NCBI RefSeq assembly: GCF_016808095.1
Contig: NC_068971.1
Location: 15,047,501-15,111,500 of the forward strand
From: Vigna angularis
Taxonomy: Eukaryota > Streptophyta > Magnoliopsida > Fabales > Fabaceae
DNA: 64,000 nucleotides
Direction of reading: 5' to 3'
Notes under the pieces: model-generated
What the model was told of the DNA's origin: nothing
The model's input: only the letters and a program-made list of their open reading frames with translations
Database searches by the model: none
Translations under genes and position numbers: made by a program
In this document: positions 10,333 to 21,900 of the stretch, piece by piece
Layout: the number at the start of each line of letters is the position of its first letter
How positions within the stretch are numbered: the first letter of the stretch is position 1

Positions 10333-12520
10333 GGTAATTTAGAAGTGGTATTGATTTAAAAGTAGTAAAATTTGATTATTTTAATATTAAAATATTTTAA
10401 TATTAATATTATGAAAAAAAAATTATTATTTTAAAATATATTATTTTTTAAAAACTATTTTTCTAGAGTTATTTTATTTTTCTTTAGGAGTTATTGTTTT
10501 TTGTTCGTCTAGTTGAAGAATTGAAACCGTATAATTGATTCTGGCAGTGAATTCTTCATTTTGGATAGATTAGTTTCTTATATAAGATAAGTTGATTTTT
10601 TGCTCCTCTTTTGATATGTTTTGTCTTCATTTGCATGTACATATGTTGTGTATGCATGTGAACGTTTGAGTCTTTTATGAGACTCTTTACTTATCAATGA
10701 TTCTAAAGGTGTACCCTGATCATGTTTTGGTGATTCGTAGGAGCATATAGGACTTCTTGTGCATTGGTGTTGTTTTAGGTTGGTCATCTGTCAAGTAAAG
10801 GAAGCTAAATACCTTGTTTCCATAATTTTAGTAGCTTGATAACCTGAGTTTGTAGGTGGTAATTGTATGGATTAATTATTGAAATTTGTTTTGAATTCTA
10901 TGATAGTGGATTATGTGCCATGTTGAAATTGGTGATTTAGTACTATGAATTTTGGTTGTAGACAGCTTGTTGAGTTGTAATGAGTTTTTGATGATTTGGG
11001 AATGATAGGATTTATGTTTTAAATTGGTCATTTTGGTAATAGGTCTGAGAGCTAGTTGAAAATTGGTCTAGAATTGGTGGTTTGAAAGGTGAAATTTTGT
11101 GGAGATTGTTTATGGAGTGAACTTGATATGAGAAGTTTGTGTTTGTGTCATTTAAGACTTTAGTAACTTCTTGTTCTGCTAAAATTTGGTCTTTCATATG
11201 CTAAGTTGTTGTTTGGGGTTGTGGTGATTGTTGGTTTGATCTAATGGACTGAGTCATTGGCCACTTGAACAAACTGGTATTTAATATGATGTTTAAACAT
11301 GTTTTCGAATCAATTTTAGTGTCAAGAATACCAATTTAGTCATGTGGATAGTGCTTGAGTGCAATCAGATCAAGAATCAAAGTTTCTGGTTTCTAGTGTG
11401 ATGTTGAACAGCCTTTTGTACGCTGAGCGCTGCAAAGTTAGAGAGCCTTTAGGCTTCAGGACGTTGAGTTGGACGTTGAACGCTGCAAGTCAGAGAGCTC
11501 TTGTCTTATGTGGCGTTGAGCGACACTTTTAGGCGCTAAATGTCACTTCTCTAGATGTCTGGATTCTTTTTCTCTTTAATTCGCTAGGCAAGATATTTGA
11601 CTCACTATGGGTTTGGATTCTTTTTGCTCATTATGTGTTTTTTTATTATTTATTTGGTTTGAATTGGTTTATTTTGATTTAATGTATGCATGTGGATAAT
11701 TATTGATGCTTTATGGATGGTAATAATGGATGTGTGTATGGACTAAGTACGTGGTAAAAGGAATTTCATGGGGAAATTATTATTGTATTTCTATAGTGTG
11801 ATGTATTGATGTAGGAGCTCCAAAATGGGGGATGATTATGAGACTCTTAATAACCATTCAGTCTCAAGTAGAGAATGGTAGGGTATGTCGTGGAGAGTAG
11901 CAATAGGTCCTGAGTCTAGTAGTTACTTATTGGCCATAAATGTTTGATGGATTAACATTGGTGTGTGGTAATTTGATGTGGGCGAGTTGTTTCACCACAC
12001 ACGGGTGCATGTCTCCTAAGAGTTCGACATCAATACATGTATTCGGATGATCAAGTCTAGAAATGGTTGTATGTTTTAAGATTGATTGATTTTACTGTTA
12101 TATGCTTACTTCTATAAAAGTGAGATATGATTACTTTTGGTACATTAATTTACATTTTCCTTTCTGTTTGTCTGTTAGTGTGTTTCTTCTTTTTTGTTAT
12201 GATCATCTTAATGGTATAAACAGATGGAGATGTTTAAATTGATCTAGTGTAGGACGAGAGTAATGTTGAAGCTTAGAAGTAGACAATTTTTGCTTTCCGT
12301 TTCATCAATCTTGAAAATTAGTATTATGTTTTTGTTTTCAGTGTAATAGAACTCTTAGAGGTATAAAATCTTGGTATGTGTGTATATTTGATGTTATGGT
12401 TATGTATGAGATAACTGTAATAGTCATATATACATATTTTTTTGGAGTTATATGTTTTTTCAACCGTTTATGTGTGATATCTTTTTTAGTAATTGTATAC
12501 TATTAAAATAGGATATTACA
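10333..12520 (+). mobile_element. Solo-LTR-like repeat, family A-G, copy D
   Basis: The right end is GGATATTACA (12520), matching the GGGATGTTACA end of copy B. TACAC occurs at both 10328-10332 and 12521-12525, giving a 2,188-bp unit. The start reads GGTAATTT rather than TG, so the left edge is less certain. The layout follows copies A-C: a T-rich leader, a GC-rich island of GCGCTGAGCG-like words (11410-11560), a diverged core with CACCACACACGGGTGCATG (about 11990-12010), then ATGATCATC followed by ACAGATGGAGATG near 12200-12235. The acidic frame of copies A-C is interrupted here by an early stop. Confidence 0.55.
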
Positions 12521-12866
12521 TACACAATAATAATAATAAAAATAAAAATAATAATAATGAGATGGTAGAATGTAAAATTAAATCAATGTCTTTTTAATAA
12601 TATGGAATTATTTAGTAAATATTTTCCTTTTCTATTTAAATATTAAATTTAGTCAAGTGATTTATTTTTAAAAATAAACCAAATGTTCATTATGAACTTT
12701 TATGTAATCATAGTCACTACATTTAAAATATAAAGTTAGTGTATTGTTTGATTTGAAATTTAAATAATATTCTAAATTACTTTTTTTTATTTAAATAACA
12801 TATAGATACACTTTTTAATTTTTTAATATCAGTTATGAGATACGATAATTTATCAGATATGATATG
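12521..12866. other. Short spacer between repeats D and B
   Basis: This is 346 bases of AT-rich DNA with a small AAT/AATAA-type microsatellite near 12527-12560. It ends with ATATG (12862-12866), the left target duplication of repeat B. No gene is visible. Confidence 0.6.
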
Positions 12867-14130
12867 TGTAAAACCCTATATAATTAGCAATAATAATTCT
12901 GTGATAAACCAGATTTATGCTCGTTATAATCCATGCTTATCCTATTAAATCCCATTTCAAATCTGCTTTTAAAATCCCTCTGCTGTGCAATAACACCGTG
13001 CCACAACATTCTCTGAAACGCGCACCACTGCACACATTCAGTGCATTAAAAACGCACCAATCTGTGCATGCACGCACGCCACGTGTCGCAGGAGAAGCTT
13101 CCAAAAGCAGAGTTTGGTGTGCAGGTGGCAGGCTAGGAGACGCTCGCCTGTTTGACGTGGAATCCACAAAAAAATCTGAGTTTTGAGAAACTCTCTCTCT
13201 CACCTGCACCATTCATCTTCAATCTCAGAAACTTACCCTTTCATCTTCTCCAACTTCTCACTAAGAACCTTCATCTTCTCTCTACCATTACTCACTTCTC
13301 TCAACTCCAAACAATTTTCTGAAACCATAGAAACGTTCACGGGCCAGTAAGCTTCGTTTTGATCCGAACCTCTTTTGATCCTGTAACTGGTAAGTTCCCA
13401 AGCCATAACCTAGTTCTAGAATTTCTAGGAACACTGTTTCAGTTGCATGCAAAGAGTAAAATCTGAGTTTCTGAGTTCTCTTTGGTTAAACCTAGTTGAG
13501 GAGCGTAAGAAAGAGCTTGTCGGGTAGAAATTCGTAGTTGGAGAGAATCAAGTTACACTGTTAAACGTTCACTGCTATCCAGGTAAGGGAAGCTTATATG
13601 TTTAATTTATACTGTATGTTGTATGATCTGAGTTGTATGAATGAAAAATATAAGGTTTGAGTTGTATGGATGATCACTGTTATTGTGCATGTATGAACTG
13701 CATGATGTTTGAGCTGTATGGTTGACCACTGTTATGGAATCTGGTTTTTCTGATTTTGATTTATCTGTCATGAACGATCACTGTTTGCATGGATTGTATA
13801 TATTGTTGGTGGTTTGAAACGCATGTTGATTTGATTATGGATGAATGGAGTATGGTTATGGTAGAGTTGGAATGATTAAAATGTTGAAATCTGTATGAGA
13901 ACTATGTTAAGGTGAAATAAATCTGGAATGAAAGTTACAAAGTTTATAAATTTGAAATCTGGAAAATTCTGCTGAGGTTGAGAAAATCTGAAATTTTTTT
14001 CATCCCCTTTGATAAATGACGCTCGTCACTGTACGGTCTTAAACCGTTCGGTTTTCCTTAAATAAACTTAGAATGGGATTCCTTCATTTGGAAAGAATTC
14101 TGCTCGTGAACGAGCGTCCCCATTTTAATA

Positions 14131-14345
14131 CTGGAGAGCGTTCGACCTCATGTCGAGCGTTCGTCTTTAATGGCGTTCGACCTCATGTCGAGCGTTCGTC
14201 TTTGATAACGTACGGCTTCATGTCGAGCGTCCACCTTTGATAACGATTTGATCTTATGTCGAGCGTTCGTCTTTAATATCGTTCGGTCTCATATCAAACG
14301 TTCGTTCTAAATCGCGCAAGGTCTCCTATCAAGCGCTCGTACAAT
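14131..14345. repeat. CpG-rich minisatellite in copy B
   Basis: Five to six imperfect units of about 35-38 bp built from GTCGAGCGTTCGTCTTTAAT and GGCGTTCGACCTCAT. It is the reverse-strand counterpart of the array in copy A. Decay increases toward the 3' side, where GAGC becomes AAAC. Confidence 0.75.
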
Positions 14346-14993
14346 TGAATAATTATCTGATATCAAATAGCGTTCGTCCATACAGTTAATTAACGTTCGT
14401 CTTTTTATGAAAGTGGAACATAGAATGAAAATGTGAATTAATGAAAGAGTTAAGGTGTGAGAACGATTTAAGAAATGAAGTTATGATATTGATATTTGAA
14501 CGAGCGTTCCAAGGAGGAACGACTCTGATTTCTATATTGGATATTGACTTTGGTAAAGTATGACTGTGGATAAGTTAAGACTCGCTGTCCATCCTGATGT
14601 TCCGTGATACGCCTCTTCAAGTAGAAGGGGGTATTCATGTGTGGGAACGGCAGGAGGTCCTTAGTCCATAAGTTAACATGGGCGACGTAAGAACGGACTT
14701 ACCTCGAGTGGCAGCTGTTTGGTGTATCCCAGTTACTACATCACTCGGGTGCAAGGACGCTTGTAACTACACAGATTCATACAGTCCGGACGGTCTGTCT
14801 TATATATATGTTTCTATATGATTGTTATTTGACATGCTTACCTGTTGTATGTGTGGATTGAAATGTAAACTTATTTGATGGTTGTATAAATTAAATATCA
14901 TAAGCTTACCCTTGCATTTCCTTGTGTTGTCTACTGTCCATGTATGTTCCGTCTTGTCAAAATGCAATGATCATCCGTTGTGGATGTGAGCAG

Positions 14994-15082
14994 ATGGTGG
15001 AGCATCCCTTGAGCAAATACTGGAAGAAGAAAATTTGGATGAAACAAATCTGGTGGAAGTTGATGTGAAGGCCGAGCCTTAG
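14994..15082 (+). other. Short acidic reading frame (candidate 3' exon) in copy B
   Basis: It follows GTGAGCAG and reads about 29 acidic codons including LEQILEEENL and VEVDVKAEP, then TAG. It is 15 nt longer than copies A and C, a whole number of codons, and most remaining differences from them are synonymous or conservative. An in-frame TGA sits just upstream, so translation would need splicing. Confidence 0.4.
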
Positions 15083-15366
15083 AGCGCTCGTTAGAATAGA
15101 TCTGTGAACGTTAGTGTAGTTTAAACGTTCGGCCAAGTATTTTGTAAGGTCGTTCGTCTTAAGCTTCTAAGTTTTGTTTTGTCGTACGTTGTTTTATACT
15201 TTTAAGAACGTTCGTTTCAGATTCTCATGGCCTGCGTTTATGCGCCTTCTTTTGTACTGATGCCGTTCGGCTTTTAAATCCTAATTTTTATGCAAAGACT
15301 GTTTATGTTACTGTTAATTGTAATTAATTCTGGATTATGGTAATTACTGTATTTTGGGATGTTACA

Positions 15367-16950
15367 ATATGTATATGATACGTCGATACATTTATGTTGA
15401 AAATAATAGAATCCAAAATAAAAAATTATAAATTATTATCATCATAAAATATTACTACTTGATAGATTATAAATAAGTATTGATATAATATTCTAAGGTA
15501 TTGAACATGTATGTATTAGACACTAATGCATGATCCAAATTAAAATATTGGTGCATCATAGAATATTCAACCAAATTTATAAGAAATTGTACACTACGAA
15601 ACGAACTGTAAGCAACCGAACGACCCAAGGTTAACATAACGATCCATACATTACAGACTGCTCTTACGATTAAGAGGTAAAGACATAATTAAGAAATATT
15701 AAGTCATGATTAAATTGCAAGTAGGTCTACACTAATCAAAAGTCCACATAGAAATCTATAAGGTAAAGAGATAGGTGACTGCGATTATTACGCATTTAAG
15801 ACTGAATAGTGATAATCGGATGATAACTTAAAACTAACTTAAGTGTCAGAGTATCTTTACATGTACACACCGCTCGGATTTAAATCATACTGGACTGAAG
15901 ATAAAAGGTTTGTGAGATATTTAGAGGACTCGAAAAAGACCTTGTGTTAAAGAATCAAGACAAATTGTGGAAGTGTGTACCTCGGCTCCAATATAATGAA
16001 ACAGAAATTAATTGCTTTCAATAAATCTTTTTACAATTTATGAAAGCATTAAATTTATTTTCCTTTTTTTTCATATTAATGAATAACGAAAGTAATTAAT
16101 ATTAAGGGTAAGTATGGTATATTTGTAATATTGTTTTAAAATTTAAAAAATCAATTATATTAATTATTTTTATTGATTAGTGTAATTATGTTAGAAGTGT
16201 TTTGCGTTAAACCATCTAGAAACTATATTCGGGTAAGCTGGTTGTAATATTTGAATATCATATTTAAAGAATTGAAATTCTTCATAATTTTTATGAAATT
16301 AGAAGAAAAAAAGTGTGTGGAATAAATAAAGTCGTCATGGTTACCTGGGATATCTTATCTGTTTAAAACTATGATATAAATTTGCCAGTCCAAATTCATT
16401 GAATTTTTTTGTGTTATCATCTATAGAACATTAAAAAGTATTAATGTTGGTACTTTAAAAATATGTATTAATATATTTTAAAATATCAAAATCAGTATTC
16501 ATGATTGTACTTTAAAAAGATTAAAAAAAAAAACAGTACAGAAAAATCAAACAAAAAATCTAAATTCGAAGTTCGCAACTTCACGATGAACTCAGTTTAC
16601 TTGGTTTATGTGACATTCTTCAAAGGTTCTTCAATATTATCAGTTGAAGTTACGATTAATGTTCTTCTGTCAGCACGAACATTATTATTTTGTGTCTAAT
16701 TCTACATCTTCTCCACAATTCTGAATCACTACATGAAATGAATTTAGCTACCCATTACTGTTTTTCAAGAAAGGAAGCAACTGACCCAAATGGGATCGAG
16801 TCTTTTTTACACTCCAATTGAACTGATTAAGCATTGGCATACAACATGAGCCATATTGTTTGTGCTGGAAAGTAAAAGGATTGCTTATAAAAGAAAATTG
16901 AACAAAAGAAATAGGTAACCAAATATTAATACAGTAGATCACTTTATTCG
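15367..16950. other. Intergenic, with a possible degraded LTR near 15590-15990
   Basis: Mostly AT-rich. The portion 15590-15990 is less AT-rich. The words TTAAGTGTCAGAGTATCTTT and CACCGCTCGGAT (about 15838-15880) recall a motif I associate with legume gypsy LTRs (a 'cagagt..cttt.caggtac' line). This rests on recall alone. No gene is visible. Confidence 0.35.
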
Positions 16951-17775
16951 TCAGGTATGTTCTTTCACATTTGCGCAGGTACTGTGAATTGATAAACGAT
17001 GTTTCTTGTGTTTTGAACTGTGTCGACGCTTCTGCACATTTGTAGATGATGGGAGGACAGGGCTCTTTATAGCACAAAGCTTATTATTCTTCATAAGCCA
17101 AGAGAAGATAAATTCCAGGCCACACCCTTTTGGAGAAGAAGCATACGAGTGCTTAGTAGAACCTTTGAGATAACCTTCATGACTACAACAAGTATCACTA
17201 ACTTTGGAATCATAGGAAATATGTGCTTCAGATGATGCAGCCAATGCATTGGCATCAGGCAGAAAACGGTTGATCATATAGGTTGGAGATTCACAGCCAT
17301 CAGACTCTGAAAGCTTTAATCTCAACCCATTATTGCTTTCACTGAGAGCTGCGTCTGATTGTTGCATAATGTATAGTGCTTCAGAGAGAGACAAAACATC
17401 CATTGCATCAGAGAAAGAATTATTCTTCTTGTCATCATCTTCTTCATTGTCGCCATCGCAACCATCATCTTCATCAAATGCAAGAACATCGGTATATACT
17501 TCAGCTTTGGCTGCTTCTTCAGGTGGATGCCAAAGGCAAGGAGGTGGTCTTAGCCGCGGGGTGTCTATGTCTCCATAGATGCTATCGCTCCTCTCAATGA
17601 TTTTTGGTTTCCCTGGGGCATGTTCCCATGAAAATGGAACACTTGTATTTGCTACTATGCTGTCAGGTGAGCTTGAGGAGCATGATGATGCACCTGCAAC
17701 ACCTGAAAAACCAAAACGCTTTGTTGACAAAAGAGATGCGTTAAAGTTCAACTTTCTAGGTCGTTTGGAATCCAT
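16951..17775 (-). CDS. DUF688-family plant protein, function unknown
   Basis: A single open frame of 274 residues. Near the N-terminus is the hallmark SVPFSWEHAPGKPK (about 45-58), typical of plant DUF688 proteins, followed by a Pro-rich stretch with PRLRPPPCLWHPPE (about 73-86), an acidic tract (about 100-116), a Ser-rich middle, the segment GCGLEFIFSWLMKNNKL (about 217-233) and a basic tail with KRRHSSKHKKHR. There is no signal peptide or membrane helix. The basic tail could be a nuclear signal, which is inference. The family has no established biochemical role. The ATG at 17775 is the first in frame. A CCCCTACACAG sequence about 30 bases upstream could be an acceptor of a 5'UTR intron. It lies 1.2 kb downstream of ETO1 on the same strand and is probably an independent gene. 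Confidence 0.7.
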   Translation of the reverse strand: MDSKRPRKLNFNASLLSTKRFGFSGVAGASSCSSSSPDSIVANTSVPFSWEHAPGKPKIIERSDSIYGDIDTPRLRPPPCLWHPPEEAAKAEVYTDVLAFDEDDGCDGDNEEDDDKKNNSFSDAMDVLSLSEALYIMQQSDAALSESNNGLRLKLSESDGCESPTYMINRFLPDANALAASSEAHISYDSKVSDTCCSHEGYLKGSTKHSYASSPKGCGLEFIFSWLMKNNKLCAIKSPVLPSSTNVQKRRHSSKHKKHRLSIHSTCANVKEHT

Positions 17776-18958
17776 ATGGCTTCCAGATTTTTTTTCTCCG
17801 TCCTCTGTGTAGGGGATATTCTGTGACCGGAAAGACTATCAGAAATATCTAATTAATTGGAAAAGGTTCATTAAATCATTAAAATCTTGATTAGAGAGAA
17901 TATGGGATGGAGTTAGTTGAGTGGAATAAAAATACAGTTGAAAACATAGATATCTCGTGAAAATCACTAAATCAAGTCCTGCTTTAAAATGGTCACGGGT
18001 GAGTTGATAATCTCCTTCCATGTGGGAGGAAAACGGGAAGCCAGATATTTAAAGTTAAATAATTCGAAAAGGAGGGGATGCTATATATGCAACGCTAAAG
18101 GATGAAAGAGAATAAAAACCTGTCGTATGTACAGAAGCAGCTGAACTGACATAACTGTGTTTAAACTCTTCAATAAACGTATCACAAAGTAGACATGTTT
18201 GAGTAAATTTAAATAATCAACAGAGAAGTCATTTAAAGCATGTAGGGGTGGGGGTAAAAAGAAAAATATAGACGAATTGAATAGACGAAAACTTTCATAG
18301 CTGGTATTGATATGGTTCTCCAAAGAGAACTCTGTCACAATACACAGTTTGCAAGGCAATTGTGTTATACAACAGAGAGGACTGAAAAAACAACACAATG
18401 TGAATTGGCGATTGCTCGGCCAAAAAATTTGTGGTAAATATCTAAACCTTCGATTGGAATACCGTTCAGAAATTTGCATAAAGAATAACATGTGTATCTC
18501 TTGCTTCAAAGTAATTTTGGAAGCTCCACGCCGGTAATCCAAACAGGTTGACATCTGTTGCATAACAAACTGACTTTCATGTACAAGTTTGTCTAAAACT
18601 GTGGTAACTTATAACCATCCCTGCCGGTGTTGTATACTGGAAACAGCAGTGGCATCTGCATCCATAGCTGGCAAAACCATAATTCATTACATATATTTAC
18701 AAGCTATCTTCCTCACTTCCCGTTCAGTTTCAATCCAAAAGGATCTGTCTAACTTACCCTTTCAATTTTGTAATTCAGCATCCACAAGGTTAGCCTAAAA
18801 GATAAGTAGATCAGACTGTTTCAGGAGACAAAATCCAACAGATAAATAGCACTGATGATAACTGGGTCGTGAGGTGTAAAAAAGTATAGGTTGGCAAGAA
18901 TAGGCCTGTCACCATAAGGAACACTCCAAGAACACCTGATCATTGGTTTTTGACTTTC
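17776..18958. other. Spacer between DUF688 and ETO1
   Basis: It should hold the DUF688 promoter and 5'UTR (upper part of the lower coordinates) and the ETO1 3'UTR just below 18959. A 160-codon minus-strand frame at 18081-18563 is Phe/Leu/Cys-rich, resembles no known family and is not called as a gene. Confidence 0.45.
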
Positions 18959-21900
18959 TCACTTTTGTTCATTAATTCGCTCCCGTGCTTTATTACAAAG
19001 CTCTAACGTCTCAGCATGGGTAGGATCAAGACAAAGGGCGGCTTCACAATCTCGGACGGTAGAAATATAATCACCCATTGAATCATGAAATGCTGCTCGA
19101 AGATGTAACAGTTGCAAATCTGGCTTAAAACCAATGGCCCTTGAAAGTTCCGCTATTGCTTCATCTTCCTTGTGATCATCCATTAAAACTGAGAGAAAGA
19201 GACCGCATGTCAGAACTTGACAAGTTATGTGCACACTGAGGAGTGTAAGACAATTCACAAACAGGTTTCAAGGATTCAAGACAGAAACATGATTGCATTA
19301 TTCTGTCTCATCTTAATAGCAAACAAAATAATATACATGAATTAAGGCCAAAATAAAAAACAACAAAAAAAACGTACATAAATAAAAGGAGCCTCTAAGG
19401 ATTTAGGCTATCAGAGAAGAATAGGCTAAATTTCAATGGTTGCTGGTGTCAAGATAAAATAGCTAAAAATGAGCAAGACAACTTCCAGAAAAGTGAAATT
19501 TGATAGGCATGTTATCAACACAGTCGTACAAATATATAAACTACTATACTAGAGTACTCCTCCAAGACTTAAGGCAATGCCTAAAGCTCCTTTTATACTC
19601 AATAAGAGTGCAAGATACATGTATTATTTCCCATAACACACATAAATAAAAGGAGCCTCTAATTATTTAGGCTATCAGACAAGAATAAGCTCAATTTCAA
19701 TGGTTGCTGGTGTCAAGATAACATAGCCAAAAATGAGCAAGACACCTTCCAGAAAACTGAAATTTGATAGGCATGTTATCAACACAATCGTACAAATATA
19801 TAAACTACTATAGTAGAGTACTTCTCCAAGACTTAAGGCAATGCCTAAAGCTCATTTTAACTCAATAGGAGTGCAAGATACAAGTATTATTTCCCATAAC
19901 GTACATAAATAAAAGGAGCCTCTAATTATTTATACTATCAGACAAGAATAAGCTTAATTTCAATGGTTGCTGGTGTCAAGATAAAATAGCCAAAAATGAG
20001 TAAGACACCTTCAAGAAAAGTGAAATGTGACAGGCATGTTATCAACACAGTCATACAAATATATAAACTACTATAGTAGAGTACTCCTCCAAGACTTAAG
20101 GCAATGCCTAAAGCTCATTTTATATTCAATAAGAGTGCAACATACATGTATTATTTCCCATAACCTTTCACCATGATGCGAGGTTTTAATGAACTACAAT
20201 TAATGCAAGTTTAAGTTTAGATAAGGAGCATGGATGGAAGCTAGCATGGATGCAGTATTTAATTTAGATTGGAGGTAACCTAACCACAAATGCTGTTAAC
20301 TTTAAAAAGTGAAGGTAGGGTACACAAACAAATAAATGAAGACAGCTGAAGGATAGAAAATCATTTCGTTCAAGTAGTTATTAATTGAATTTGGATGTCA
20401 TGTTACCCAGCTGATGTATATTTTCTATTTATGGAGGGAAGAGTACATTACAAGGAAAAGTTAAATCCTATAACACTCAACCCCTTAGGTTAGGTACACT
20501 CAAAACCTAGCTTCATGGAAACTGTACAACACAATAATAATCATAATTTTAAGACTCCCTCTCATGCTAAAAAGCATATAAATTGTATGCACCAAGCTTG
20601 GAATATATAAACTGAATTCTAAGCCCTCTTAGTGAGAATATATGCAAGCTGGTTGTTAGAGCTGATAAATCCACTAAAGAGTTCCTTGGACAGCAGCTTC
20701 TCCCTAATAAAATATCAATTGATCTCTATGTGTTTGGTGCTTTCATGATACACAGGAACAAAAGCAATATGAAGAGTTGTTAGAGCTGTATACAAGCTGA
20801 TAAATCCACTAAAGAGTTCCTTGGACAGCAGCTTCTCCCTAATTAAATAACAATTGATCTCTATGTGTTTGGTCCTTTCATGATAAACAGGATTGGAAGT
20901 AATATGAAAGGGTTGTTTGATTATCACAATTCAACTTCATTTGTTCAACTTCACAAAATTTCCCTCTTGAGGGAGTTTTATCCACACAAAAAATAGAGAA
21001 AAATATAATTAGTTGTATGAAGATTACCTGCTGCCCTATATCTGTAAGGGTAAGTCCTTAGGGGATCCAACTGTGTTGCCAAAATAAGATCACTCTTTGC
21101 CATGTCACGATCACAATATTCTGAACGTTTCTCATACGCAGATGCATTATTCCTGGCCTTTGCTATCAGTTTTGTCATCTCATCATATGCAGTTTTGTGC
21201 TGTTCTTTAAGATGATATACACGTGCTAACCCTTGATGTGCTCGTGTATGCTTGATGTTAAGTGCATGCTTGTAGCAGTCAGCAGCAAGGTCCAATTTGC
21301 CACAATCTACATATACGCTTCCTAAATTATTCAGCGCCTACAATGTACAAGAATCACGTTTGTAAATTTATTGTTTCAGCACTGAAATCCAGTTAACATG
21401 TTTAATTTAATCTGAAAATAGGTATAATACTCACTTGTCCTTTGCGAAGACCATCTGAGGGGCATCTAAGAGCTTCCTCCAAGAGATTGATCACATATTT
21501 CGATGACTCTGAATCAAGACTGGAGTCAGCTAGGGCATAAGCTTTGAGAAAGAAAGCTTCAAATGACCTTTGAATAGAAATGGACTCCTCAGCTTTTGCC
21601 AACGCTTCTTCACGATAACCAGTGTCATACAATATCCATCCTTCATAGACAAGTCTTTCATGTGCTGAACATGAATGATTTCTTGCTAGACGCAAACTGT
21701 GCATGGCTGCCTTCTGAGAATTTAACCTGCAAGATTAGAAGCATCGATGCTAAAGTGAACAGGGTCGTGCTGAGGCAGTAAAAATAATGAAGAACTGAAA
21801 CACTAATCAAATAACCTATGTGATTAACATGCAAAAATTAGAAAGAGGTTAATGCATTGCATGCTTATTTGCTGTAGATACTGAAAAGTAAAAAACTAGT

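Larger units (their letters stand above)
12867..15366 (+). mobile_element. Solo-LTR-like repeat, family A-G, copy B
   Basis: It opens TGTAAAACCC and closes TTTGGGATGTTACA, between identical ATATG repeats at 12862-12866 and 15367-15371 (2,500 bp). It has a TATA-like CTATATAA just inside the start, a CT-rich leader (13185-13320), donor-like TGGTAAGTT near 13390, a CpG-rich minisatellite (about 14131-14345), the shared core (14498-14800) and the acidic reading frame (14994-15082). There is no retroelement protein. It is the same family and reading direction as copies C and D, and opposite to A. Confidence 0.75.

Noticed and set aside
12917..13212. Frames of 89-91 codons on both strands near the start of copy B
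   Set aside because: They lie within the repeat, are not preserved in A or C, and overlap each other on opposite strands.
18081..18563. 160-codon minus-strand frame between DUF688 and ETO1
   Set aside because: There is no known domain, composition is Phe/Leu/Cys-rich as in random AT-rich DNA, and it is probably untranslated or intergenic sequence.
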